Source: Fidelibacterota bacterium (GTDB lineage Bacteria; Fidelibacterota; Fidelibacteria; Fidelibacterales; Fidelibacteraceae). From it: a stretch of DNA of 64,000 bases. Positions 25,224 to 33,928 of this stretch are shown here, piece after piece (position 1 is the stretch's first letter; every line of letters begins with the position of its first letter). The DNA is taken from contig JAQVTR010000001.1 in the NCBI GenBank assembly GCA_028699915.1, forward strand, positions 28,120 through 92,119, given 5' to 3'. The notes beneath the pieces were generated by a model. The model did no database searches. It was not told the origin of the DNA and saw nothing but the letters and a program-made list of their open reading frames with translations. Position numbers and translations under genes: made by a program.

Positions 25224-26297
25224 TTAAAGTTCCAGCAGCGTTTTGGGCGCCGCGCTCAGGACGAGGCAGCCTTTTTCTTTGATCACCACGTCGTCTTCGA
25301 TTCGTACGCCGCCCCAATCCGGAATATAAATGCCGGGTTCGACCGTCACCACCTGATTTACCTGGAGTTTTTCTTCATATTTCGGAGAAAGGCGGGGTTC
25401 GGCATGGATCTCGTATCCCAGACCGTGTCCCAGGCCGTGCCCGAAATATTCCGTATAGCCCTTTTGTGCGATCAGGTCACGGGCAAGGGCGTCAGCTTCT
25501 TTCCCGCTGATGCCGGCTCGGATACCATCCAGAGCCCGCTGCTGGGCCTGCAGAACAATGGCATAGATCTCTTTTTGTTTTTCATCGGCATTTCCAAGGC
25601 AGACGGTCCGGGTAACATCGGCATGGTATCCGTTTACCATGGCCCCGAAATCGATCGTTACAAATTCCCCTTTGCGCAGGAGTTTGTCACCCGGCTTGTG
25701 ATGCGGTTTGGCGCCGTTTACGCCTGAGGCCACAATGGTGTCAAAACTGTCCCGCTCACTCCCCAGGGATTTCATAATATAGGACAATTTAGCATCCAGA
25801 CGGCGTTCGCTGATGCCGGGCTTGATCTCGTTCAGCAATTCCAGAAACGCCTTGTCGCTGATAGCGGCCGCCTGCCGGATATCCCGGATTTCGGATTCCT
25901 CCTTGACCGAGGCCAATGTTTCCATCAACATGGAAGCATCCCGGAATTCCGTTCCCGGGAATAGCTGTTCAAGATGTACATAAGATTCATAACTAAGCCG
26001 GTTGCCCTCAAAACCGCAAACCATGCTCGCTTTTAGAACACCTTGTTCCGCGAGTGCCGCAAAGAGGTCCGCTTCCACGGGAACCCGCACCTGCATTTGG
26101 CTCACTTCCTGCTGTGCCTGCGTCTTATAACGGAAATCGGTCAGAAAAAAAGCGGCGTCCCGCGTGACCAGCGCAAGTCCGTTCGAACCGGAATAACCCG
26201 AAATGTAACGCAGATTGGATGCATAGCGCAGCAGCATCGCATCCAGATCAAACCTTTCAAGTTCCGCACGCAGACGTTTCAGACGGTCAGAATTCAT
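25224..26297 (-). CDS. M24 family Xaa-Pro aminopeptidase
   Basis: Metallopeptidase that removes an N-terminal residue before proline, or splits Xaa-Pro dipeptides. It is 357 residues: creatinase-like N-terminal domain (about 1-130) and a pita-bread catalytic domain with V-T-I-D-F-G-A, H-A-D-V-T-R-T, H-G-L-G-H-G-L-G-Y, V-E-P-G-I-Y and R-I-E-D-D-V, which hold the two-metal ligands. The length favours the PepQ/YpdF type over E. coli PepP. It begins one base after the TPR gene stop. Confidence 0.92.
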   Translation of the reverse strand: MNSDRLKRLRAELERFDLDAMLLRYASNLRYISGYSGSNGLALVTRDAAFFLTDFRYKTQAQQEVSQMQVRVPVEADLFAALAEQGVLKASMVCGFEGNRLSYESYVHLEQLFPGTEFRDASMLMETLASVKEESEIRDIRQAAAISDKAFLELLNEIKPGISERRLDAKLSYIMKSLGSERDSFDTIVASGVNGAKPHHKPGDKLLRKGEFVTIDFGAMVNGYHADVTRTVCLGNADEKQKEIYAIVLQAQQRALDGIRAGISGKEADALARDLIAQKGYTEYFGHGLGHGLGYEIHAEPRLSPKYEEKLQVNQVVTVEPGIYIPDWGGVRIEDDVVIKEKGCLVLSAAPKTLLEL

Positions 26298-26298
26298 A

Positions 26299-27237
26299 TT
26301 ATTCCCTTATTTCTTGATTCATGCATTGTTTGACACGTTCAATTTCCTGCCGGATCCGTTCGGACCCGGGATCGCGTTTCTGCAGTTTCAGCAGGATATC
26401 CAGCGCATAGTCGTATAAACCCTGGCGAACATACAGTTGTGCCATGGTCAGGGTTTCGATGCCGTAGGAAGATGAAACGGGGCTCTGTTTGCTATTGTTT
26501 TGCGGCGGCGCCTGTTTGCGCGGCGGCTGAAAAGTGTTCGTTTTCAGCGGATAGCTTTCCTGCGGAGCCGAAGCGCCGGCAGCGGGCGCAGCTTGCTCTG
26601 CTTCCGCTTGGGGATAGCTTTTCTTCAAAGGCGACGGAGAATCGGACTCTTTATCCGAGATGCTTTCCCCGGGAAGTGGCAGGGTGTCCTCAACGATCTC
26701 GATCGTACTGACATTTTTACTGTCCGTCTGCAGATCGGCTTTATCTTCCGCTTCCGGCCGGTCCATCTGATCGATGAGAAGCCCGATATAGGTATCGTCA
26801 TCGGGTCCCGGCAATTTTTCAGCGGCTGTTTCGCTTTTTTTATCCGCTTCCGGAATGCTGAGCTCCGTTTTGAAAGGCACATCCCGGAATTTGCGCAGGA
26901 ACTCCCGGACTTCCGGAGCAGGGGGCTTATGGGCGGCGGTGAGCATATACAGGTATTTCAGCTCTCCGATCGAGTAATTGTCTTTATTCAGTTCCAGCAG
27001 CAGCTCTGCGGCGGAAGCAAATCCAGGGTCCAACCGGATCACGGCTGCAAGATAGCGCAGAGTCCCGGGAATATCGCCCTGTTCGCGGAGGCATCGCGCC
27101 ATGACAAAGTGCGCCAGCGCCGCTTCCGGATAACGGTCCAGCAACAATTCCGCTTGTTTCTGAAGGAAAACGGGATCCTGTTCTCCGATCTTATCCAGAA
27201 TATCTCTGCCTGCAGATAAAAATGTACGTGTTTCCAT
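26299..27237 (-). CDS. Tetratricopeptide-repeat protein
   Basis: Scaffold-type protein of 312 residues. TPR-like helices lie near residues 15-85 (A-L-A-H-F-V-M-A-R-C-L-R-E-Q-G-D, L-R-Y-L-A-A-V-I-R-L-D-P) and at the C-terminus (L-Y-V-R-Q-G-L-Y-D-Y-A-L-D-I-L-L-K-L). A middle segment of about 130 residues is rich in Pro, Ser, Asp and Glu, probably disordered. The ATG at 27237 starts METRTF; a longer reading would overlap radC. The GGAG inside the radC stop region serves as ribosome-binding site. Confidence 0.8.
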   Translation of the reverse strand: METRTFLSAGRDILDKIGEQDPVFLQKQAELLLDRYPEAALAHFVMARCLREQGDIPGTLRYLAAVIRLDPGFASAAELLLELNKDNYSIGELKYLYMLTAAHKPPAPEVREFLRKFRDVPFKTELSIPEADKKSETAAEKLPGPDDDTYIGLLIDQMDRPEAEDKADLQTDSKNVSTIEIVEDTLPLPGESISDKESDSPSPLKKSYPQAEAEQAAPAAGASAPQESYPLKTNTFQPPRKQAPPQNNSKQSPVSSSYGIETLTMAQLYVRQGLYDYALDILLKLQKRDPGSERIRQEIERVKQCMNQEIRE

Positions 27238-27241
27238 TTCT

Positions 27242-27937
27242 TTACTCCATGTATCCCTGTTCCCGCATACTGACAAAACCGCCGTGCCCGATAATGATAT
27301 GATCCAGAAGCGGGATATCCAGTATTTCTCCCGCCTGTCGTATCGTACGGGTAATCTCAATATCCTGGCGGCTGGGTTTCATCTCTCCGCTGGGATGATT
27401 GTGCATCAGAATAATGGCGGAAGCCAGATAGTCGACGGCGGGTTTAAAAACTTCCCGCGGATGCACAATGGACGCGCTGATACTTCCGACAGAGATGTTA
27501 AAATCCCGGAAGGCCCGGTGCGCCCGGTTCAGCAGGATTACTTTGCAGATCTCCTTGTTCAGCAGGCGCAGGCGTTCTCCGTAAGCATTTGCCGCACTTT
27601 CCGGCCCGCTGATAAGGGGCGAGTCGTTGCTCTGCAAGCACTCGTGAAAGCGTGCGCCCAGTTGGAATGCCGCCGAAAGCGTCGCCGCCTTTGCCGGCCC
27701 AAGACCATAATGTTTTGAAAGAGCCGCTGTGCTCATTGTTCCCAGCTGCAGCAATCCGCCGTACTCGGATAAAAGCTGTTTTGCGATATCCACTGCCGAC
27801 TGCCGGGCGCTGCCCGAACGCAGCAGGATCGCCAGCAGTTCCGCATTGCTCAGGGTTTCCGCACCCTGCCGGAACAATTTTTCACGCGGCCGGTCATCCG
27901 CCGGCCATTCCTTGATGCTCCTTTTTTCCACCCTCAT
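27242..27937 (-). CDS. radC: RadC family JAB-domain protein
   Basis: JAMM/MPN metalloprotease-fold protein of 231 residues; the biological role of the family is unsettled and the old DNA-repair label is weakly supported. N-terminal helix-hairpin-helix-like region (G-A-E-T-L-S-N-A-E-L-L-A-I-L-L-R-S-G) and C-terminal JAB domain with M-H-N-H-P-S-G-x8-D carrying the metal ligands. It lies four bases before the TPR gene and 18 bases after the B12-binding gene. Confidence 0.93.
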   Translation of the reverse strand: MRVEKRSIKEWPADDRPREKLFRQGAETLSNAELLAILLRSGSARQSAVDIAKQLLSEYGGLLQLGTMSTAALSKHYGLGPAKAATLSAAFQLGARFHECLQSNDSPLISGPESAANAYGERLRLLNKEICKVILLNRAHRAFRDFNISVGSISASIVHPREVFKPAVDYLASAIILMHNHPSGEMKPSRQDIEITRTIRQAGEILDIPLLDHIIIGHGGFVSMREQGYME

Positions 27938-27955
27938 GTTGTCCCCCGTTAAACT

Positions 27956-28366
27956 TTATTGGTTTCTCGGACTGTTCTGAAACCATTTCTGGATATAATC
28001 AACAATCCGGGTTGTCGGCGATCCCGGACCGAAGATCTCCGCCACACCCAGTTTTTTGAGCGCTTTGGCATCCTCTTCGGGGATCACGCCGCCGCCGATC
28101 AGAAGCACATCGTCCATTTTCTGCGCTTTCAGCAGGTCCAGCACCTTGGGAAAAATGGTCATGTGTGCGCCGGAAAGAATGGACAGCGAGATCACATCCG
28201 CATCTTCCTGGACAGCTGCCGTTACGATCATTTCCGGCGTCTGGCGAAGGCCAAGATAGATGACCTCCATTCCCGCATCCCGTAAAGCGTTGGCGATGAC
28301 TTTTGCTCCCCGGTCATGACCGTCAAGTCCCGGTTTTGCAAGTATTACTCGGATTTTTCTTTCCAT
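27956..28366 (-). CDS. Cobalamin-binding subunit of methylmalonyl-CoA mutase type
   Basis: Stand-alone B12-binding domain, 136 residues. D-G-H-D-R-G (residues 15-20) is the D-x-H-x-x-G motif whose His ligates cobalt, followed by S-I-L-S-G-A-H and G-G-G-V-I-P-E. It matches the small subunit of two-part methylmalonyl-CoA or related acyl-CoA mutases. The large catalytic subunit and epimerase are not in the window, so partner and substrate remain open. It probably serves propionate or branched-chain carbon flow, in keeping with the vorB operon. Confidence 0.9.
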   Translation of the reverse strand: MERKIRVILAKPGLDGHDRGAKVIANALRDAGMEVIYLGLRQTPEMIVTAAVQEDADVISLSILSGAHMTIFPKVLDLLKAQKMDDVLLIGGGVIPEEDAKALKKLGVAEIFGPGSPTTRIVDYIQKWFQNSPRNQ

Positions 28367-28384
28367 ATTTTCCTCATTTCAGTT

Positions 28385-28825
28385 TTAACGGCTGTCAAGA
28401 ACAAAGGTAACGGGACCGTCGTTGATCAGCGATACCTGCATCATAGCCCCGAATTCCCCGGTTTGCACCGGTATGGACAAAGCGCGAAGTTTTTCGCAAA
28501 AATATGTATACAGACGCTCCCCTTCTTCCGGATCGGCCGCATTGGTGAATCCCGGCCGCCGGCCTTTGCGCCAGTCGCCGCATAAGGTGAACTGCGAAAC
28601 CACCAGCGCCGCGCCTTTTATGTCCGTCAGCGAGCGGTTCATTTTTCCCGCTTCGTCAGCAAAGATCCGGAGCCCGGAAATTTTATCCGCAAGAAAATCC
28701 GCATCTTTTTCCGAGTCTCCCTTTGCCACGCCCAACAGGATGCAGAGACCGTTCCCGATCTTTGCACAGCTCCTGCCGGCGATACGGACTTCCGCCTTTT
28801 GTACGCGCTGTATCACCGCGATCAT
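28385..28825 (-). CDS. dtd: D-aminoacyl-tRNA deacylase
   Basis: Removes D-amino acids mischarged on tRNA. It is 146 residues, the standard length. S-Q-F-T-L (about 79-83) and N-D-G-P-V-T-F near the C-terminus correspond to the active-site SQFTL and NGPVT motifs; the extra Asp within the second motif is a small variation. It is the first gene of the minus-strand series dtd, B12-binding subunit, radC, TPR, M24 peptidase, HAD. Confidence 0.95.
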   Translation of the reverse strand: MIAVIQRVQKAEVRIAGRSCAKIGNGLCILLGVAKGDSEKDADFLADKISGLRIFADEAGKMNRSLTDIKGAALVVSQFTLCGDWRKGRRPGFTNAADPEEGERLYTYFCEKLRALSIPVQTGEFGAMMQVSLINDGPVTFVLDSR

Positions 28826-28949
28826 GTCTTAACCTTTTCAAAAAGATTAATTTAATTCAATTTCCTTCCAACATCAACGCTTAAACCCGGGAAATCCATT
28901 TTTCTTCTCGCTCGCTGCCAAAGCGGGCAACATGCGGGGTTCGGTTTTT

Positions 28950-29615
28950 TTACTTTGCGTGCCGATACGGGAACCGGTAGCGTCTGCCAACACCGCCCGG
29001 TAAAAATTTATGCGGGAATAATTCTTTGATCTCGCGGATATGGCGGGTGCAATGCGTGGGACAGATATGATCAATGTCTTTGAGGATCTGAAAGTCGTTA
29101 AAACCATGAAAACCGCCGATAAGCGCATGAATGTGTCCGTGCTTTTCCACGAGCGGCAGGATCTGTTCCAGTCCCGGATGCGAACAGCCCACGATCAGGA
29201 CAAAGCCGGCTGGAGTTTGAATAAACAGGGACTGTTCGATACCCTTGAGTTCGCCGGTGGAAAAAATGTCTTCGTCAATATTGTATTCCCCGTCAATGTG
29301 GTAAACGCGTTCCGGACGGCGTAGTCCCCGCAGGGATTGCGGGATAAAGATATCTGCATTGGGCTGCAAATGTAAAAAAGCCGAGAGCCCGCCCGTATGA
29401 TCGAAATGGGAGTGGGAAATAAAGACAGTGTTGATCATTGCGGCGGGGATATCAAGATGTTTCATGTTTTTCAGAAGGATCGCTCCGTCGGCGCCGGCGT
29501 CAAAGAGAATATTTCGTGCGCCGGCCCGGATCAATGCCGAAAATCCCCAGTCTGCGCTGAGCGCTTTATCCGGACTGGTATTGTCGTATAAAATCAGGAT
29601 CTCCAACGATTCCAT
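28950..29615 (-). CDS. MBL-fold metallohydrolase
   Basis: Metallo-beta-lactamase-fold enzyme of 221 residues with zinc motif S-H-S-H-F-D-H-T-G-G (about 68-77), C-S-H-P-G-L around 145 and a late C-P-T-H-C-T. This arrangement resembles the family annotated as 7,8-dihydropterin-6-yl-methyl-aminobenzene-phosphate synthase, present in methanogens and many anaerobes, though in bacteria the substrate is usually unknown. It is 31 bases downstream of the ZIP transporter gene. Confidence 0.85.
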   Translation of the reverse strand: MESLEILILYDNTSPDKALSADWGFSALIRAGARNILFDAGADGAILLKNMKHLDIPAAMINTVFISHSHFDHTGGLSAFLHLQPNADIFIPQSLRGLRRPERVYHIDGEYNIDEDIFSTGELKGIEQSLFIQTPAGFVLIVGCSHPGLEQILPLVEKHGHIHALIGGFHGFNDFQILKDIDHICPTHCTRHIREIKELFPHKFLPGGVGRRYRFPYRHAK

Positions 29616-29646
29616 CTTTTTAACCTTTTACCGTAAAACTGCTTCA

Positions 29647-30459
29647 TTATCCCAAAGCCACATCCAGCAGCATCATGGCTGCAAAACCCAGCATAACGCC
29701 AATGGAGGACCAGTCGGTCTCATTTCCGCGCTGGGCTTCGGGTATCAGTTCTTCGACAACGACATAGATCATGGCACCGGCGGCAAAAGCCAGGGCATAG
29801 GGCAGCAGGGGCACCACTTTCAGGACCAGCAGCGCTCCCAGTACGCCGGCAATCGGTTCCACCGCCCCCGATAACTGTCCGTAATTAAAGGCTTTCCATC
29901 GTGACAATCCTTCTCTGCGCAGAGGAATAGAAATCGCGGCGCCTTCCGGCAGATTTTGAAGTCCGATCCCGAATGCAAGCGCCATGGCGCCGGCAATGGC
30001 ACCGGTTTCGGCACTGTGAAATGCGGCGCCAAACGCCACGCCGACGGCCAATCCTTCGGGAATGTTATGCATTGTGATGGATAGCACCAGCAATACGCTG
30101 CGCCGCCAGTTGGTCGGAATGCCCTCCGCCTCATTGCGATCGAGCCCCAGATGCAAATGGGGCAAAAGATGGTCGATTAAAAGCAGAAAGGCACCTCCCA
30201 AAAGGAAACCGATCAGCGCCGGTACCCAAGGAACCTGACCGTTGCTTTTTGCCATTTCGATGGAAGGCGCCAGCAGGGACCAGAAGCTGGCGGCGATCAT
30301 CACACCGGCAGCAAAACCCAGCATGGCATTAAAGACTTTCTGATTAATGGACTTGAAAAAAAAGACCATGGCTGCGCCGGTAGCGGTCATGAACCAGGTA
30401 AACATATTGGCCAGAAAAGCAAGCAGTATCGGATCATATTGTGCAAGTTTCTCGAACAT
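29647..30459 (-). CDS. ZIP family divalent metal transporter
   Basis: Inner-membrane importer of zinc or related ions, 270 residues with about eight helices. The paired binding-site helices carry H-N-I-P-E-G-L-A-V-G and Q-N-L-P-E-G-A-A-I-S, and a small His-rich loop H-L-L-P-H-L-H-L-G lies between them and the earlier helices. It resembles the ZupT/GufA branch. The neighbouring MBL-fold enzyme also needs zinc, but no shared regulation is visible. Confidence 0.92.
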   Translation of the reverse strand: MFEKLAQYDPILLAFLANMFTWFMTATGAAMVFFFKSINQKVFNAMLGFAAGVMIAASFWSLLAPSIEMAKSNGQVPWVPALIGFLLGGAFLLLIDHLLPHLHLGLDRNEAEGIPTNWRRSVLLVLSITMHNIPEGLAVGVAFGAAFHSAETGAIAGAMALAFGIGLQNLPEGAAISIPLRREGLSRWKAFNYGQLSGAVEPIAGVLGALLVLKVVPLLPYALAFAAGAMIYVVVEELIPEAQRGNETDWSSIGVMLGFAAMMLLDVALG

Positions 30460-30528
30460 GACGAATATTCCTTCTCTTAGAACAATGCTGAAATTTCAAG
30501 TATACATGAAAAATACATCAATATAAGT

Positions 30529-31512
30529 TCAGGAACAAATCAAATCCATCGCCAGCGTGGTCCGGGCCGCGCTTTTTCCCTTGCTGGGACAGCGGCCTTC
30601 TCCGCGCAGTTCCGCAATGACGGTCCGGATAAGGAATTCCTGTATATGTGAAGGCAGCACGTATTCTTCGCGCAGGACGCCCCGCGATTCGGATATGCCC
30701 TCAATGCGGGCATGGGCAAAGGTCGAAAAATTCAGACTGCCCCCGGTCCCGATAATACTGATCTCATCCGCAGTCCTCTCTTCCGGCGCAACAAAGCACC
30801 AGCTGCCGCTTCCGGCTGCTCCGCCGGAAAAGCTAAAGCTTGCGCTGACGGTATCCGCCGGAGTATAAAGTCCGGCCCGGTTAACGGCAATCCCGCGGAC
30901 CCGTTTCAGGGGTCCCATAAAAAAATCCATCAGATCCAGCTGATGGGACGCAAGATCGTGAAAATGTCCGCCTCCCGATATTGCCGGCTGAATACGCCAG
31001 TTCTTTTCAGGGCGGCTGTCTTCCGCATAGGGCGGCCGGTAAAATTCGATATGTACGGAACAGATCGTGCCGATCGTTCCTCCGTCAATCAATTCTTTCA
31101 CCCGACGGAAATGAGGCAGCATGCGGCGGTAATATGCGACAAAAAGCGGAACATCCGCTTTTGTGCAGACCCGGAGCATTTCCCGGCATTCGGCATAATT
31201 CCGCGCCATGGGTTTTTCAACGTAAACCGCTTTCCCCGCCGCCGCGGCAAGCCCGGTGTAATACGCGTGCGTATCCGGCGGCGTGGCAATGTAGACCGCA
31301 TTGATCTGCGGGTCCCGGAATATTTTGGCGGCTTCATTGGTCCATTCCGGGATATCGTGCCTTAGCGCAAAATCCCGGCAGGCATCCGCATTCCGGCGCA
31401 TGACGCATTTCACCCGCGAATGCGGAATTATCTGCATGGCCGGCATGCTTTTTCTTTCACATACATTGCCGGCACCGATAATACCCCAGACGACTTCGTT
31501 CAGTACTTTCAT
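30529..31512 (-). CDS. Gfo/Idh/MocA family NAD(P)-dependent oxidoreductase
   Basis: Sugar or inositol dehydrogenase-like enzyme, 327 residues. The Rossmann motif is W-G-I-I-G-A-G-N-V (about 9-17), the family signature V-E-K-P-M-A-R-N (about 97-104) and the C-terminal domain contains G-G-G-H-F-H-D-L-A-S-H, where the H-D region supplies active-site residues. The substrate is not apparent. It overlaps the stop of a possible 18-codon reading frame by four bases and lies downstream of the hybrid histidine kinase. Confidence 0.9.
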   Translation of the reverse strand: MKVLNEVVWGIIGAGNVCERKSMPAMQIIPHSRVKCVMRRNADACRDFALRHDIPEWTNEAAKIFRDPQINAVYIATPPDTHAYYTGLAAAAGKAVYVEKPMARNYAECREMLRVCTKADVPLFVAYYRRMLPHFRRVKELIDGGTIGTICSVHIEFYRPPYAEDSRPEKNWRIQPAISGGGHFHDLASHQLDLMDFFMGPLKRVRGIAVNRAGLYTPADTVSASFSFSGGAAGSGSWCFVAPEERTADEISIIGTGGSLNFSTFAHARIEGISESRGVLREEYVLPSHIQEFLIRTVIAELRGEGRCPSKGKSAARTTLAMDLICS

Positions 31513-31565
31513 TCGGCCTCTCGTTTAGGGATATCCTTGAATTTGAAACGGATGATCTCTTTCAT
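31509..31565 (-). CDS. Possible 18-residue peptide between kinase and oxidoreductase
   Basis: A short reading frame, MKEIIRFKFKDIPKREAE, starts three bases after the histidine kinase stop and ends in an ATGA overlap with the oxidoreductase gene. It is basic and amphipathic in part. It might only couple translation of the two genes, or be noncoding. There is no homology support. Confidence 0.25.
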   Translation of the reverse strand: MKEIIRFKFKDIPKREAE

Positions 31566-31568
31566 TGC

Positions 31569-33695
31569 CTACTCTCGGTTCTTTTGCTTCATGACCCTTT
31601 CGATCTCGCGGTACAGATCTTCGGGTAAGAAAGGTTTGGCAATATAGCCGTGACAGCCGGCATTGAAACAGCGCTTTTTTTCGTCCGGCATGGCATAGGC
31701 CGTCTGTGCGATGATCCGCATCCTGTATCCTTGCTTCTTGATCTCCTCCAAACATTCGTAACCGTTCTTTATCGGAAGATTGATATCCAGCAGTAGCAGA
31801 TCCGGGGTCTTTTCACGCAGCATGTTCATAAGCATCTCGCCGTCCTGGACCCGTATGGGATCCGCGCCGCAGGGTTTGAGATATTCCCTTAACAAATAAT
31901 AGGATCCAAGGTCATCTTCCGCGATCAGCACAAGAATATTGCGCAGATCCGGCTTGGGTGCGCTTTCAACGGGCTTTTTTTTGCGCATGCCGCCTTCGGC
32001 AGTTACGGGAATGCTCAAGGTAAAGCAGCTTCCCGCTCCGGGTTCCGATTCCAGGCGGATATTTCCCCCCAGCAATTCGGCAATGCCGCGTGATATGCTC
32101 AGCCCAAGTCCCGCTCCTTCATGATATTGATCTTCCTCCGCCTGCCGGAAACGTTCAAAAATAACGGTTTGTTTTTCGGGGACAATGCCCGGACCGCTGT
32201 CCTTGACATAGATTTGAAGTTCCGCTTTGCTTTTCGCTTTCTGCAGGCTGCAGCCGACCTCCACAAATCCTTTTTCAGTGAATTTAAGGGCATTTTCGAT
32301 CAGGTTGTCCAGCACTTGCTGCAGACGGTAAGCGTCACTGTAAAACTCGCTTTCCTTCAGTTCTTCCGGACAACGCAGGCGCAATTCAAGTCCGCTTTTC
32401 AGGCGCAGCAGCTCTCCGTTCCGGAATGCACTGATGCTTTGTTCGAGTATATCATTGAGCCGGAAGGCGGCGGGGTACAACTTCATAGAACCGGCTTCGA
32501 TTTTTGAAAGATCCATGATATCGTTGATGATACGCAGCAGACGTATCCCGGATGTGCGGATCAAGTTCAGATATTCTTTCTTTTTTTCTTCCGGAAGATC
32601 CGCATTCACCAGCAGATCCGAAAAACCCATAATGGCGTTCATGGGCGTCCGGATCTCATGGCTCATGTTGGCAAGAAAATTCGATTTCAGCCGATCGCTT
32701 TCCTCCGCCCTTTCCTTGGACTTCTGCAATTGCAGCTGGGTTTCGCGGTACGCCGTCATATCGTTGAAGAATAACAATACGGCCGGACGCTTCTCCCAGT
32801 CGATCAGAACCGCATTTGATTCCAGCCATTTGATATTGCCCTGCTTGTCAATAATGCGAAAAGAATTTCTCCATAGCACTTCTTTTTTAACGGGATGTTC
32901 GGCATCGCGTTCTCGGATCCTCCCACTGTCTTCGGGATGAATGAATTCCAGGAAGGGCCGGGAGCAAATCTCCGCATTGCTGTACAGTGTGATCTTCTCT
33001 ACCTGTTTGTTGGCAAAGCGGATATAACCGTCCTGGCTGACGGCGATCCCCTCGCCCGCGTTTTCTACCAGTGCCCTGTATTTTTTTTCGTTTTCTTCTT
33101 TGTCTTTGCGTATCTGCCAGATAGACCAGCGTTTCAGCATCAGCAGACCAAGCAGCAGGGTGCCCGGGGTATAGATCAGCAGCAGTGGCAGACTGATGAG
33201 CTGCATCGTATTTAAAATTTCCTCTTTCGGCAAAAGAAAGGTGCAAAGCAGCATGGCCACATGAACAAAGAAGCCCAGCAACAGCAAATTCCAGAAAGGT
33301 TTCCTGATTTTCCTCGGCGGAAAAAAATGCCGCCATAAAAGTCCGATGCCCCCCGAACAAAGAATAACGGCAACCCCCATGCTTGCGCCCGCTCCCCCGT
33401 TCAGGATCCGGTATAAGGCGGTAATTGCCATTGCAATGACGGTGGGGACAGCCCCAAAGAACAATCCCGAAACCGCCAGAAGCACTGAACGCATATCAAA
33501 GACCAGTCCTTCGCGAAATATCCAGGGAATGGACATCAAAAAGATACCCACCAGACCGATCGTGATCCCGGCCAGAAATTTACCCAAATAATTTCCGATA
33601 TCTTCGTTCTTGTTCCAGAAATACTCATACAAGGCCGTAAAGGCAAGCAGAACCGCAATATTTTGGATTAAACCGATAAATATTGACTCTGCCAT
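31569..33695 (-). CDS. Hybrid sensor histidine kinase/response regulator
   Basis: Two-component sensor of 708 residues. A 5TMR-LytS-type membrane sensor domain (about 1-190, with N-G-G-A-G-A-S-M-G) is followed by a PAS domain (about 205-320), HisKA with phospho-acceptor His346 in MSHEIRTP, HATPase (about 445-565, with N-L-I-E-N-A-L-K-F, D-S-G-P-G-I and G-L-G-L-S-I-S) and a receiver with phospho-acceptor Asp637 in LLLLDINLP. AAGGAGGG precedes the ATG. There is no DNA-binding output domain or adjacent regulator, so the phosphorelay partner is elsewhere. Confidence 0.93.
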   Translation of the reverse strand: MAESIFIGLIQNIAVLLAFTALYEYFWNKNEDIGNYLGKFLAGITIGLVGIFLMSIPWIFREGLVFDMRSVLLAVSGLFFGAVPTVIAMAITALYRILNGGAGASMGVAVILCSGGIGLLWRHFFPPRKIRKPFWNLLLLGFFVHVAMLLCTFLLPKEEILNTMQLISLPLLLIYTPGTLLLGLLMLKRWSIWQIRKDKEENEKKYRALVENAGEGIAVSQDGYIRFANKQVEKITLYSNAEICSRPFLEFIHPEDSGRIRERDAEHPVKKEVLWRNSFRIIDKQGNIKWLESNAVLIDWEKRPAVLLFFNDMTAYRETQLQLQKSKERAEESDRLKSNFLANMSHEIRTPMNAIMGFSDLLVNADLPEEKKKEYLNLIRTSGIRLLRIINDIMDLSKIEAGSMKLYPAAFRLNDILEQSISAFRNGELLRLKSGLELRLRCPEELKESEFYSDAYRLQQVLDNLIENALKFTEKGFVEVGCSLQKAKSKAELQIYVKDSGPGIVPEKQTVIFERFRQAEEDQYHEGAGLGLSISRGIAELLGGNIRLESEPGAGSCFTLSIPVTAEGGMRKKKPVESAPKPDLRNILVLIAEDDLGSYYLLREYLKPCGADPIRVQDGEMLMNMLREKTPDLLLLDINLPIKNGYECLEEIKKQGYRMRIIAQTAYAMPDEKKRCFNAGCHGYIAKPFLPEDLYREIERVMKQKNRE

Positions 33696-33928
33696 TACAA
33701 CCCTCCTTGATATTATTGCTTATTTTATCCAAAAATCCCCATATATCAAAGAATATAATTGAAGCTATGTCCCGACAGTGAAACAAAAATGTCCGATCTT
33801 CTTTTCCGCCCAATCTCCGGCATAAAAACCGTCAACAAATTTCCGGCGACGCCCTGAGATATTTTACAATCTCACCTTGCAAGTCCGTGCTTTTTCTCGT
33901 AAAATTCAGGCATTATTACGGGGAAGTC

